A stretch of 64,000 nt of DNA, taken from contig ML213506.1 of assembly GCA_004369045.1 (NCBI GenBank), positions 1,410,926-1,474,925 of the forward strand. Direction: 5' to 3'. Under the pieces are notes generated by a model. That model was not told the origin of the DNA, made no database searches, and saw nothing but the letters and a program-made list of their open reading frames with translations. Shown piece by piece: positions 1 to 13,404 of this stretch. The translations under genes and the position numbers were made by a program. The first letter of the stretch is position 1, and each line of letters opens with the position of its first letter. This stretch comes from Heliocybe sulcata. Its lineage: Eukaryota; Basidiomycota; Agaricomycetes; Gloeophyllales; Gloeophyllaceae.

Positions 1-3000
1 GCTTTGAGTGGGCTGATATGTGGAGTATCCTAGAAAGCAAATCTTCATGGCCACCGTCGTGTAGAATACTCGTCTCCTTGCAGGGCGTGGAATGGTTCGT
101 GTACAATAGGACGGCTGCCTATGACGCTATCGCGGAACAAATGCGTGGTGCAGGTGATCACCTGCCTGCGACTCCTCGCCCCAGCACGGACAACCGACCT
201 TCCAGGTCGCGAACCAGCTTCACTAAATCGCCCGCAGCACCAGAAAGTGATGCGCATCCTCCCTTCTCAGAGATTCGTGTGCTGATATGTGTGCTAGGTA
301 ACCCGTTGTATCCTCCGTCCCTATTCCCTGCTAGGTCTATCGGACCGCCCCTCTTCTTCCGGAGATCAGTGGATTGGATCAAGGGACAGCTACCAAGGCT
401 GGACCCGACGGATTTATTGCCCTTAGGAATTGAAGTGACGAAGGCCGCAGTAATATGTGGTAACGCATCTACCCCCGATCTTCTAGTGGTTGAGTTCAAA
501 GACGCCGAGGGCACTTTTGGGATTGTCCCTGTTCGTCTATCTCTGTGTTACGTCTACCCTCTTAAATTTGCTGACCAAGTTCCTATTAGTCCCGTTCCAA
601 ATACGACGTTCACAAGCAACTCCTGAACATGAAGTTCAAGGCTATCTCTTCTCACTATGTAGAGAACGCCCAGTATCACTCGCCTATGCCAGACTTCGGG
701 GAGAAGGTGGAGGAGGCGATTCAGAATTCGAAGTACGTTATAAATAGCACCACAAAGTTGATATGCATCCGACACAACCAATAGGTACTGGAACTTGAAT
801 TCACGCCGGTATCTCTCTTATCACTCCTTCTCGAAGATCTGGCGCCGTCTCAAGCTATTTCGAATGGCGAAATTCGGGCATAGCAGCCGCTTTTCAGAAG
901 CTACCTGGATTCCCGGCCATGGCACGGCACGATTAGGGAGGAGAAGGGACCACAAGAGTCTCGACGAAACTACACCAGTAGGGATCGAGTTCCTGCGGCT
1001 CGAGTATGCAGCCGAGCGCCAGATCATTGAGGCACCTGAATTGGAGCTCCTTTATTACGTGGACGTCGTTGGCTCTGTACCGCTTCAGCAGACTCATGCT
1101 GGGATGACGGCTGAGGATCCATTTGAAGTAGGGAATGGTGATTTACCGCCTGAATGGGGCGTCGAGGTCATTGTGCATGGTGGGTTCTTGCGATATGGAC
1201 CATGGGCAGATCGTCAGCGGTACGTGATGTCGATATGCGAGTGCCATTTTTGCTGATCACCCAATGTAGAGCCGAGTTACAGCGTCTTTTCTTTCCGCCG
1301 TCATACCAAGACTCGCAACCCACGGCGTTCCTTCGCCCGGGTGACAAACGTATCTGGACCGCCTTGAAGGTGTTCATTGAGCTACGAGGAGGTACGACTC
1401 TCCACATCCCATTCCGCGAGTCCTCGAAGGTAATGCTGTGTTTACTCCTTCCCCTGTGCTTTCATGAGCTGACAGTAGTTTATAGGACTGGCAATGGGAC
1501 GGACTTGCCAATGTTCCCAGGCCGAAAGTTCGGGAGGCTGCTCATATCCACCTTAAAGCGGGCGACGGTTCTGCCATTAGTTATGTACTGCCCATGGTCG
1601 TCCGTCCGGTCGGATATGAGGCGCAGCTGGAGGTGCACCTGGATGACATTGCTGTGACTTCGACTCTGAATGACATCCGGTTGCTTCAAGCCGAATCTTG
1701 TCGGGTACGTCTGACAGATTTCAGTATCCGTGATATGGCTCGTCTGACCATATTTTGATAGGTGCGCTGCGAGCTTCCGACGCCCTTGCCATGGAACGCA
1801 GAGCGACAGTGGTCTTTCAATATCACATTGCGCCAGCCTGTCTTCTATCTTATAAGGGATCACATTAATATGTTCACCGACTTGGCCAAGGACTGGAGCT
1901 CGGGGCCTCCGAGTGACTACAACAGATTCGTCCCAATGCGTTATGTTGCCCAGGTCGATCTTCACAATTACGAGATCAATACCTACGTCAATGACCATAA
2001 TATCATTGACAAGCCCCTTCTCAGGGATGAAAATGGTAATGTATTCCTATCCGAATACAGTCCTTGCATTGGCACTGATGTGCTGGTCTAGCCCTGTTGA
2101 CCTTCAGCGGTGCCAGTTTTAAGAATAGGACGGACATTGACTCAAGCAAGTTTCGCCCTGTATCCACGACTGTGCCCCTTTGGATAGAGGCTCCAGGCGT
2201 GAAGGTGGACTTGATGCTGCCCAGATGGAACACGCATGCTATGACTGCACCACCGGATATCACGAATGTCGGACGTATTGGACTTTTCCGCTTGGATGCG
2301 TCCTACCAATATTTCTCTGATGTCCGGGACGACAACGTCGAGCAGCTGAAGCTAGCTTTTATGGTCAGTCCGACAGCATTGCACGGTGTCTACATGTTAC
2401 TGACTGTATTGTATGGACAGACGCGGGATGTCGTATGGAAAGCATTTGGATGGTCCGTCAGACATTTCATGATCATGCGAGACAACTATTTTGGTACCTT
2501 CACGCACTTCTCCACGCTATACGAGTATCTAGACAAAAAGAAGAAAGGGATTGCCGTCGGGGATCCCATTGAGCTGCAATACAGAAAGGGCAAGGTAAGT
2601 AAAAAGTCCGTGAAATTGTGCTGGAAAGGAAGGCTCACCTGCGGGTTGTTCCGCAATGTGCCATAGTCGAACATGCTTCAAGTAGAGCTTCAGCTGGGCG
2701 TCGATCGCGGAACAATAGTCGCGCCAGCTGGACTACCTGGGTATGAAAGTTGCACATCAGCGACCGACACCTTCTCGCAAGGCAGAGGGCTTGGCTCGTG
2801 CGTTGTCTTCGATATTCCGTCACTCCAAGTGCAGTTGCGGACACATGATTTCTTCATGGGTATCGTCTCATGTATTGTCGTCCAAGTCAGAGTCTCACAT
2901 GATGCATGTAGAGATGTCGATGAATGTGGACGTAGTGATGGGCCGCGTTGAGGATAGATGGCCGGACGCTGATATTGCTGGCTCTCCTGGCCGCCAGAAT

Positions 3001-6000
3001 GCAGCGAAGACGTTATGCATCGATGGTAAGTGCGCGATCATGGTGGTCGAAGGTTTTTCTGAAGTCGCTGTAGGTTTGGATATCGTAGCGCACAGGTTGT
3101 TTGGTCCTCAGCCACGGACATCCACATACATATGCATATGGGAGATCCATGTCGGCAAGGTCAAGGGCCTGGTGACAGCCCCGGAGGTCCAGATCATAGG
3201 ATCTGCTGCTGAGGCTTTTGGATTGAATTTCTTGGATCCCTTGAATTCTCCCGCAGCTGAATATGCGCTGCCCGTCGATCCCGATGGTGATCATGTCCAA
3301 TCTTGTCAAAATAATGAGGATCTGATCGCGATTTGTAGTTACCTTCCTCAAGGTCTCTGCGGATGCAGGCGTCCTAGTATGGTTAGCTGGAAACTCTGCG
3401 TTGGAGATTCGCATACCACAGGGACTAAGCCTGAATACCAACGACCTTGCAGGAGAACTCCATCGTAAGGTGACTACGCTACGACTCCCTGGCGCAGTGG
3501 TGAAGGCTTTCAAGTCCTCCGGACCTCCTAGACGACAGTGGTCGGAAGCTGCATCACTTACCGTGGACCTTTACTTAGATATGTATTCTCGGCCTGAGGG
3601 GTGGCAGCAAGCCGCCCGAGCCCAAGCGGAGTTCGTCTCCGCGCAAGACGTCCTCACAGGTCGCGCAAAGGTATTATACGCACAAGACCCTACCGCGCTG
3701 GTAGCTAGCCTATACAACGGTGATGCTGCCTGTCAATGTACATCTGGTAGGATCTGAAACTTGCGTGTTAGGTCGTGGATCTGGCAAGGGAGGAGTCCAC
3801 TTGCCTTACCCACAGATACCTACAGCAGCTCGACCCAGATCCTCAAGGCGTCTAGGAACACGGATCCAGACTAACGCAAGATTCTCGCAAATTTCAATGG
3901 GAAAGGCGCCGTTGGGGGACTCTGAGAGCGACGAGTTCGTTTCTGATGCGGTAAGAGATGCGCGTTTAGCGTAAGTTTCTTCTGCGTTTGGACATTCCTG
4001 TGGCAACTATAACTGAAAGTGAGGCAGGAAGTCGAAACCGACGCCGCCCGTGGCCTTTCATAGCTTCGAAGATGATGGCAGCGTTGGCAGCGGGGATGAA
4101 TCAGACGATGCTGACTTGACGGAAAACGCGGATGACTCAGACAGCGAGCGTTCTGGATTGTATGATGGTATATCTCTAGGGGCCTAGGAATCATCTAAAG
4201 CACTGAAGACCGATGTGTCTATTCACAGGAGACTTCTTCAGTCAACACAACGTCGTCAGTCGCTACCATGCGCCTACAATTGCTACTCCTGCGCTGTGGG
4301 ACGATTCCCCCTTTACATTGATCCGTGTATGTCCATCATTGTTCAGAGCGTTATAAGTGTGACTAAATGAGAATAGGATCCATGGAGGTTTACGGCTGTT
4401 GAAACTCACGGCGATGCTTCCGATCATTCGCCAGCAGAAACTATGACAGTGCCGTCGTTATCATCCAAGGAATTAGCGCACGGTTGCGACGACACTGTTC
4501 TACGGGTGAGCAGCAAGCGAGGCCTTGATATACGAATAACGCCGTTGGCCGCATTGGTAGCGGCGGAACTATACGAGGATTCAAAGATTAGTGTGAGTCG
4601 CGAATGCCTTCAACATCCCTTTTGGCATTTATCAAGATATCAGCAGTCCGGCCCGGAACTTTACGTCGACAGCGCCATCGTAAAGTACATACACCGTATC
4701 TCTGACACCCAGCCAAAGGGACAACACACCATCGTCGACGCTCATTTACTGTCTGTACGCATCCGGTGCATGCAGGCTATCCCTACAAAGAGCGCGCTAT
4801 CCGAGTGTCCGAGTCCAACTTTACTGGATCTGAAGATCCGAGGATCCCATATTGTGGGCTATGGTACTGAAAGGTGCAAGGATGGCGTCAAGCATGACTT
4901 CAAGTTGAAAATCCTAGACGCATCCCTCGCATTTGGAGTGGTCGAGAGAAGGTCGACTCGAGCGTCTGGCGCTCCAACAAGTAGCTTCAATCCGCTGAGC
5001 GAAGTTCGTTGGTCGCATGCATACATCCAAGTTTTGGCAGGAAAGGTTCATGCGTCTGCAGGCCCGGTTTCCGTCACAGTGCTGCACCCCACATTCCATT
5101 ACATCTCCGACACAGCTCTAGTACTTGCGCCCTGTTCAAGATCACTTCAAGAGAAGTTGTCCCGGATCGAGTCAAGATCGCGACTCGAATCCAGAGGCCT
5201 ATTGCGTCGAATTCTGCTTATGTCACAGCAGCAGGCTGCTGTGGACCCACTTTCTACTATCCAGCCTTCCTTCTTAGTTCAGACAGGCCGACCTCAGATA
5301 ATCAGGACCAGTACAGCATTCAAGGTGCTTTTGCATCTGCGTAGGTCTATGCGTGGACTGGACGCATCGGAACGGAGCCGGCTCGTGTATCAGGATACAG
5401 ATGATGACAACGACGTTGCATCCTCTTCATTACTATCCGTACTTGAGACGCAAGCCTCCGCCCTCGGAGCCGACTCTGATTCGCAAGGGAAGTCCGAGCT
5501 TCTTGCTTTGCAGGACGTGCTACCTGGGCCAGAGCGACAATCCTCAGCCTCCGATAGTCCTCTTCAGCGGTCGACATTCCTGGAGCTGAGAATGGAAGAA
5601 GTTCAGGTTAATCTATGGGACGAATCGCGTTCGTCGCCTAACGTCTTCAGTGTAACAGGCCTGGCGGTCGTTATGACTCACCGTCCCTCGGTGACGTCCT
5701 TCGGCCAAGCATCACCGTCTAACAAATCACTTCTTCCTGCGCATGATGAGAATAGTCGGCACTATGTCCACCATATCGGAGTTGCGCTGACAGTCAGGAA
5801 TGCGGAGGCATTCCTTCTTCCTCACTTGCTAGACCTGGCCCAACAGATGATCAAGGCCTGGCGTTATTTCAAGAGCTCTCAGTCACCCTCTTCCCCGGAG
5901 CACGGTGATCAGAAGCAGGCTATCAGTGCACCCCCAACTGCCTCCTGCGCCTTCTACGTGGATTTATCAGTACTTGTGCATCGCTGCTGTGCGCAAGCCG

Positions 6001-9000
6001 CCGCGGAGAGCCTGACATTTGAGACTGGCGGGTCAGGTATCATCGTCACTGCAAATATGATCTTACCGCAGGCAGAGAACGACACACTCACTAGTCCTCC
6101 ATCCTTCAACCAATCGGTCGTATTCAAAGAGACTTTCTTCAGGGCTCGTGACTCCGCAGAAATGCGGAAGTTGACCATCTCGGATTGTCTCGCTTCACTG
6201 ACCTGCCGAAGCGCTCATCTCAATGCCATTCTCCGTCAGGACTATACCGGAGGGCCAGCACTCAGAACGGTCGTAGGCATGGATGCTGTAGTGCTCAGCG
6301 TGCCGCGAAGCGCCCTGAGGTTGTACCGATTTATGGAAGAGTGGAAAGCTGATTATCTTCCTGGTATCGAAGCAACTGTCCAGTCCTTCCTGTCTGAACT
6401 GCAGAACTCGTCTAGACAGCCTACGGGGCCTTCACGCAATATTAGCGTACCTACCCTTCAAGCCCACATGTCCGTCGGAACCCTTGGAGTACAATTGCAG
6501 ATTACACCTGGTACTTGGTTTCTATGGGAGATAGCGGAAACCGTCGCTTTCCTCAAGTCCCAGTCGGCACTGCGAAAAACTCATTACTCATTCGGTGTCC
6601 GGATTCAATCACAGGCGTTAGTGATATCCTCCAGGCCCAGTGAAAGTGATGGGAACGCCAGTACCAGAGTCAAACTTCAGCTTCCTGTCATCACCTTTGC
6701 TGGAGACTATGATGGTTCTGCCGTTCAGGTCATGGTGTCCATGGCACTCTTCCACGCGACGTTGCGTCCATCTCACTGGGACACACTTATTTTCGTACAA
6801 CAGAAGTTCGGCCAAGACTTTGACGACCTCTTACTCCTAATTCAAGACACCCGCACGAAAACTAAGGCGTCATCCACTCCCACCCCGAAACCAGAACATC
6901 ACGCTCCATCTCGTCTGAAGTTTGATGCGCGCTTGCGCGTGCAGGGTTTCCGCCTCGGCCTGCAAGGAGTCGCCTCCACTCTGTACCTGGAGTGTGAAGA
7001 CATACACGGTGATTTCAGTAGTCGGATGAACAATGCTTGGAGTCTTGCATTGTCAGATTTGGCACTGTCCTTCGCGCCTCGCACTGGAAGTTCGGATTCA
7101 CGTCCTGCGTCCTATAGGAACAGTCGATCAGCCTTCGTATCGATTGACTTCCGAACCGCTTCGGAGACAACCACGGAAGGTCGCATCGTTGATGTCGCTG
7201 TCAGCAAAATTCACGCCGTCATGCAACCTATTTCAATAGGGGAATTCGGTGATTTTGTCGATCACCTACAGGTAAGTTCATCACACCTTTCATGATCATG
7301 CTGTTCACCGGATTCTGTAGGCTGAGCTAGCTTCTAGAAGAGAAGAGCGGGCGCTGGAGATGTCGAAATTCAGAGAAAAGACCAGAAGTGTCATGAGGTC
7401 CTTCGAAGTACGCGCCCGAGACACGGCAGCGAGCGACAGCTCCTCTTGGGTTGATGACAACAATATTAATATAAGCGTCAAAAATATCGGGGTAGCCTTC
7501 CCACTTACAATGGATGATACTCTGACATCTCCGCAGCTGGGGAGAAAGGAGGCGAAAGCCGTGCGAGCTTTCTTGTTTTCCGTGAAATCCCTCAGTTTTG
7601 GCGCTCAGCGAGGTGGAAAGGGTTCGGCCACCATGAAGGGTTTCTCCTTTCAATTTGTTGATAGGTGGGTACTGGCTAGTCTCAATGTTCTTCGTCTTGC
7701 TGACAATGGAACAGCTTTCGGCAGACACGTTCGTTTGACTTCTCAGGTGAAAGTCACCAGACGAAGAATAGGATAGTCTACCCAGAAGTCACCGCTCAGG
7801 TACGATCTGAGAGGCGAGGTGCTTCGCGACAATTGCGTGTCACTGCAAATGTCAGCGGGTTTGTCTTGGACTTGGATGCAGGCATCCCAGATTACGTCTT
7901 TTCCCTGGTCGATGTCTATCGACGTGGAAAGGAGCGAGTGGATCGTTTTACAAGTGGCACCTCCCGGCCTTCGACGAACACAGAAGCCACGCTGCGTCTG
8001 TCGCCACGCCTGGATCACGCCCACTACGGTGCTTTGCCCACCTCAAATATTTTGGCTTCTCTCAATTTCCTCAGTGGGCAAGTCCGCATTCATGGGACAG
8101 CTAGTACTTTATCGTCAAGGACGCGCTCAGTATTTCCTGCCATGCGGCACATCAGAAATGACTCAGTCTTGGTGGAGGCAGAAATCCTGGACCTTCCAGA
8201 ACTGTCTGTTTGGGCCGAATACCGAGCAACGCCAGCATCAAAAAAGCTCGCTGGCTCTCAATCCGTCGAATCGTCCACTTTGATGTTCAAAAGTACCATA
8301 CACTCCAGTCAGAATACTCTGAGGCCCACTCTTTTGCCCTTTGTTACCGAGGTCTGCAAACATGTCGAAGAGCGTATACGGAGGGCCAGCACTCATGGTG
8401 ACGCCTCGCGTCCCTCCAAACTTGAGGTTTCCTCGACGCAGACATCAGAAAGCCGCGCTGAGGACTTAGAGACGGTCTCCAGCCTTAATATCAGCCTCAG
8501 TCTCCGTATAGACCAGTCAAGGTTGGAGTTAACCTGCCAGCCTGACGTGAACGTTATAGCTGGCGTGCACTGGGATAGTGGCGGCTTCATTGCGACCATC
8601 TCACCTGGAGCCCGTCGCGTCACTTTCACAGGTAGTGTGGGTGGACTGACCGTTGGACTGAAACACGGCTTCTTGAGCGACGACTGTGTCCGCTTGGACG
8701 CTCGCAATCTCAGTTTCTCCATAGCTTTAGGGAGAACCGAAGCCTCGGAAGCCACTTCGGTTAGCTCATTATCTCTTGTGCTTGACACCGAGTTCTCGGG
8801 TGCCGTGCGGTTCTCGCGATTGCAGGACCTTCTATGCTTCAAAGCTGTTTGGCTGGATCGTATCCCAGTTTTCGGTGGCCCTAATAGTGCCATGCCTACT
8901 ACGCCAGCTAAAGGCCTCGTGCCTCTGCCAAATACTGGTCCTGCAAAGCAAGACTTCGTCACTGCTGTTCTGGTTCGCGTCAGGCGCACAATTTTGGAAA

Positions 9001-10771
9001 TGGATCTCGGTCAATCCATTAGTGCCGTTACCCTGGACCTCAGCAATGTCGTCTTCAGGACACGGTTAACGGAAGTTTTGGCTGACGTGTCTCTGTGTAT
9101 AAGGAAAGTGGACGTGCACTTCACAGGGAATTTGCAGGGTCAAGCCTCAGTGCCCGATTTTCTCTTCCAAACCATGCACAAGCGAGAAGATGGCACCATG
9201 CGGCCTGCTGATAGCAGCAGAGTGCTGGAGTTGTCAATGACGACCGGAGCCTTTGATGTGATTCTGGACTCGGAAAGGCAGCGATTGCTGTATTATCAGT
9301 GCGTCTACTACCTCGTAATGATTGGTCGAGAAGGCTGATGTATCTGTACAGCGCGGAGCCTCTGAACATAGAGGTATTTGATGATTGGTCGAACGCGTCC
9401 TCCCAGTTGCTTGCACAGCGTCATCAATTGCGGCTTTCTTTCATCGTGACTGGGTCTGAGGTTGTTGCGATCGTGACCGTAGGAACCATACCACGCCTGA
9501 TCAGCTACGCCAAGAAGTTCAAGGCCAATATCGACGCACAGCGAGAAGGCGCTAGCCGTGAATCGCAGGCATTCCGAGTTGCGAATGCACCCAAACCTGA
9601 CAATCCGCTATCTGCTGTGGCCAGTGCCATGATACAATCGGCGCGAACACGCCTGACGGAGCCCGAGTCTACCGTATCGTATGTCATTAAGCAAGATATG
9701 ACCTTGAAGATGGAGCATCTACGCCTCGTCGTCTTTCCCCGTACTGTCCACGACATGGAGATGGCTCAATTCGTCGGCCACGGTGTGCAGGCCCGTCTAG
9801 ATCGACATGTGGAGCCTGATGGCCTGACGGCGCAACGGGACCTGCAGCTCGAGTTTTCGGGCATTGCAGTCTCGAGGTTCCACCAGCTCAACGTCCCGAT
9901 AGCCATCAAGGCAGTTCCTCAAGACGCTAAGAGCTGGCTGGATGCACTAACCAAAGACGCTTCCGAGGCTATCATTTTCGGCCTACCTTCCATGAAGATG
10001 TCCATGACGAGCACTGAATCTGTCAAAGACAGAATTCGACAACTTGACTACGATTTCGTCAGCAAGTTCATGAGGCAGGCGCGAACCAAGAGAGAAGACA
10101 TTTATATCACACTGAACATGTCGCTCTACGCCTGGCTGACAATTCTCCGCAAGAACTTCGCGAGAGAAATGGACCAAGTGAATGCAAGTGGAGAAGCACA
10201 TTCTTCGACGAAGTTACAGGCGCCTTCAGTGGCTTCACTGCGCAGAAAGGCTGGCGAGCAGTCATTCTCTCTGGACACCTTGGACGCTTCGTACATTGAC
10301 ACGTTAACAAGGCCAATGACTCCCCCTGAAACGGGACGACCAGCCAACGTTAGAGCAAGCACGTTCACGCACAGCAGATCTGTCTCTCACGCCGGTTCAT
10401 TCCCTTCCTCCCAGACAGCTTCCCCCGTTGCCTCCGGAAGTGGTAAGGACGGTGCATTGAACCTAGATCCTATTGGCACGGGCAAGGCCCCGGCTATTGC
10501 TACGTCACTAAACTCGACCAAGGACAAAGGTCTTGTCTTCAACCCCCGGAAGCGTCATATAGAGCGACTGACAATGCGGCAACTTGGGGAGGCCACACCG
10601 GACGTCATGCACCCCTTCTTCATGAAGAAATCAGGCTTCAACCTCGAAGATTCATTGCCGCAATATGTTCACGAATATGCTACAACGCCTCTGGAGGAGA
10701 TCATGCGAGCATTGCTGCAGCTGTATAGCAAGCAGCTGAGAGTCAAAGGCGACCCCAGCAGCAAGGCATAG
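1..10771 (+). CDS. CSF1: CSF1, bridge-like lipid transfer protein (5' partial)
   Basis: Csf1 (the fungal member of the BLTP1/Tweek family) is a very long protein that forms a hydrophobic groove and is thought to move phospholipid between ER and other membranes. The left edge of the window cuts off the start of the gene. The first readable exon carries a typical Csf1 N-terminal stretch, GVEWFVYNRTAAYDAI, near 85-130, followed by LLPLGIEVTKAAVICGN near 415-470. Many small exons cover 1-4.3 kb. A long exon runs from about 4377 to 7271, another starts at 7321, and later exons run to the stop at 10769-10771. A short intron near 9300-9353 joins LLYYQ/H to AEPLNIEVFDDW. The C-terminus, with QYVHEYATTPLEEIM, is the conserved Csf1 end. 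Identity is clear from both ends, but individual exon borders in the first 4 kb are only approximate. The gene converges on YIP1, 215 bases away. Confidence 0.9.
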
Positions 10772-10986
10772 TGCATCTATATGGTCATTGAGATATACCC
10801 TAGGATAATTTATAATTAGTAGCATAGTATACAAAGGGTATTGTGGATGCGACTGGATTCATCTTATCTGGACGATGCCTCATATGCATGCGAGCAACCA
10901 TTTGGACAACCCCGGGTCTGCAGATAAATGGTACAACATCTTTGGGGCTGGATTTTGGGCGAAGAGACACCGGAGTCATACGCGTA

Positions 10987-11954
10987 TCAACCAGAGTTAC
11001 TGCGGCCTACAGTAAACACGCTTAATAGCGCGAAGCAGCCGTACAAGAGTCCGATGGGATATGCCACTAGTAAGCGTTGATCTGACATCCGCAGAACGGC
11101 CACGAAGATGCCTGATGCCGCATATGTGCACCAGATGACTGAAGCCATCGAGAGCATGTACCCTATTGACCCGCTGCTGGAACGATCAGCGTCGAAAGAG
11201 AGCGTCGTAGGAGGCATGACGTACTCGAGGGTCACCATCACACTGAGGGCACCGACTCCGACCATAGGTAGTAGACAGTATCCGAGAACCGAGGCTACAC
11301 GATAGGCATCAATACCTGGTTCGGACATGAGATTCAAAAGGAGGTAGATCGACATGGAGCCCATGAGGCCGACCCCGTAGATGTAACCAAACTGAGGCTT
11401 TCCTGACTGTTTCTATCGTCGGTATATAATCCAAGAGGGAGGCGCATATACCCACAAAGAGGAGGAACATCCCAAAACAGAGGAAGAACAACAGCGGTCC
11501 TGCTAAGTCGGCGTCATCCATAATGTGCGCATCCACCCTTCGTAACGGGTTCAAGACCGTCAATGACTTGGCCCATACATGGTCAAAGTTGATACCAAGC
11601 TCTGCGACGAACATAAATCTCAGATAAGTGAGTGATCCTACGATAGTACATGCCTTCTAGTAATGGCGGCTCGCCCTCGAATCCTCCTGTTCCGAATGCA
11701 GTCCACCATCCACCCGCAGGCTGTATGTTCCCTCCAAAACCCGTGCCCGGTCCCCCTTGCGCATTGATAGATCCCTGCGCCCCAACATGTCCTTCCAAGC
11801 TGGATCTACCGGAATAGAAGCCAGTCGAATCTGCAGGCCCAGGTGAGTAGAACTGCAAGCCCGGCTGCGCGCCTTGCATAGGCGGGGGTTGGCCGTATCC
11901 GTAGGGCGAATTCTGGGCCATCGAGGCGCCATAAGGACCGCTATCTTGCCACAT
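10987..11954 (-). CDS. YIP1: YIP1, Golgi Rab-interacting membrane protein
   Basis: Yip1 (YIPF5 family) is a multi-pass ER/Golgi protein that binds Ypt/Rab GTPases and works in COPII vesicle formation. Three exons: 11954-11654, 11601-11456 and 11406-10987, giving 288 residues. The N-terminal 90 residues are Gly/Pro/Gln-rich ([14 protein letters not shown]). Then comes the conserved [13 protein letters not shown], followed by five hydrophobic segments including GYCLLPMV and [20 protein letters not shown], which are hallmarks of the family. The first intron (11602-11653) must use a GC donor (AAG|gcatgt) to give LLEELGINF; the nearby GT donor breaks the frame. The start lies only 166 bases from the divergent NSA2 start, so the two genes probably share a promoter. 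Confidence 0.93.
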
Positions 11955-12120
11955 TTATGCCAGGGATATAGTAGAGTAGAGAGATAGAAACTAGGGCTTT
12001 TGCTGCGACCGACAGCCTTTGCGAGGACGTGACCGTGTCGTGGCGGACGTGGACATCATTGCGAGGCGCTGTTTTCGTTTGTTTGTCCTTCCCTTCTTTC
12101 GTTCTCCCAACCGGACCGCC
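11955..12120. promoter_or_regulatory. Shared divergent promoter of YIP1 and NSA2
   Basis: Only 166 bases separate the start codons of YIP1 (-) and NSA2 (+). No clear TATA box is visible; the segment holds pyrimidine-rich runs just before NSA2. Shared control is an inference from spacing. Confidence 0.5.
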
Positions 12121-13182
12121 ATGGTGGGCTGCTCTGATCCATGTCTATTCGCATTTTACTGACTCTTTTTCTGCTTATAGCCCCAGGTGAGCTGACTACA
12201 CGACATGGATACAGAAATGAAGATTCTGACTGTTGGTATTGGGTAGAACGAGTATATTGAAGAGCACATCAAGCGCCATGGGCGACGGTTAGATTACTAC
12301 GAGCGGAAGTGCGTCTGTCAATTTTCGCAGCAAGATCTCAGCAGCTAACATCTCTTTAGGCGGAAGCGTGAAGCTCGTGCGGCGCATCACGCATCCTCCG
12401 TCGCACAGAAGACCTTCGGTCTGAAGGCCAAGCTCCTCCATTCCAAACGGCACGCCGAAAAAGTGTCCATGCGCAAGACTCTCAAAGCGCACGACGCTCG
12501 CTCAACAAAAACACCTACTACTTCTTCCGCACCCACCGATGCTCTTCCCACGTACCTCCTTGACCGCGAGAAGCAGGCCGACGCCAAAGCTCTTTCTACT
12601 GCGATCAAGCAGAAGCGGAAGGACAAGGCGGCGAAGTACGCCGTGCCCCTACCGAAAGTGCGAGGTATCGCGGAGGATGAGATGTTCAAGGTGGTGAAAA
12701 CGGGAAAGAGCAAGGGGAAGAGCTGGAAGCGGATGGTGACGAAGGCGACATTTGTGGGCGAGGGATTCACGCGGAAGCCCGTGAAAATGGAGAGGTTCAT
12801 CAGGCCAATGGCGTTGCGGTACAAGAAAGCTAATGTCACACATCGTGAGTCTATTGTCTTTTTGCCCTAACGCTCCTGACTGACCTGCGTTCACTCTCGC
12901 AGCCGACCTAAAAGCGACCTTCCAACTGCAAATCCTTGGTGTCAAAAAGAACCCTCAGTCACCTATGTACACCCAACTGGGCGTGCTCACAAAAGGAACA
13001 GTCATTGAGGTCAACGTTTCCGAGTTGGGTATGGTGACCACGGGTGGCAAGGTGGTGTTTGGGAAGTACGCGCAGATCACGAACAACCCAGAGAACGACG
13101 GATGCATCAATGCTGTCCTCCGTAAGTCCAACCGGGTGCTTTATACTCTACTGGTTGCTGAGAATGCTCTACAGTGGTTTGA
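12121..13182 (+). CDS. NSA2: NSA2, 60S ribosome biogenesis factor
   Basis: Nsa2 (human TINP1) is a nucleolar protein needed for 27S pre-rRNA processing and 60S subunit assembly. The coding exons are 12121-12123 (ATG alone), 12181-12186 (CCCCAG), 12247-12308, 12360-12844, 12903-13121 and 13175-13182. Together they give 260 residues, the usual family length. The start [24 protein letters not shown] matches the family only when both tiny exons are spliced in. The middle has the basic [15 protein letters not shown] segment. The C-terminus has [20 protein letters not shown] and [22 protein letters not shown]. The split start codon (ATG|gtgggc), 6-base internal exon and 8-base final coding exon are unusual; see findings. 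Confidence 0.95.
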
Positions 13183-13404
13183 TTTGGTCCATCTGTCTCT
13201 ATGCTTCGGGCTTTCTGTATCATTAGTCTCACTGCCGCAAGACTCACTCGTTCAGATCTCAGACATGGGACGCACGCATCATAGGTTACACTCATGTAAA
13301 ATCCCGATTTTTCTAGTAGGTAGTTTATAATATGCTCGGATCGGGAGATCTTCTACCGTGCGTCTAAGCATGGACAGCGCTTGTTTCTTCCTCTATGGTG
13401 AAGG

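Noticed and set aside
18-626. A single 202-residue protein at the left edge
   Set aside because: Conserved CSF1 segments within it are separated by intron-like stretches; it is several CSF1 exons read through.
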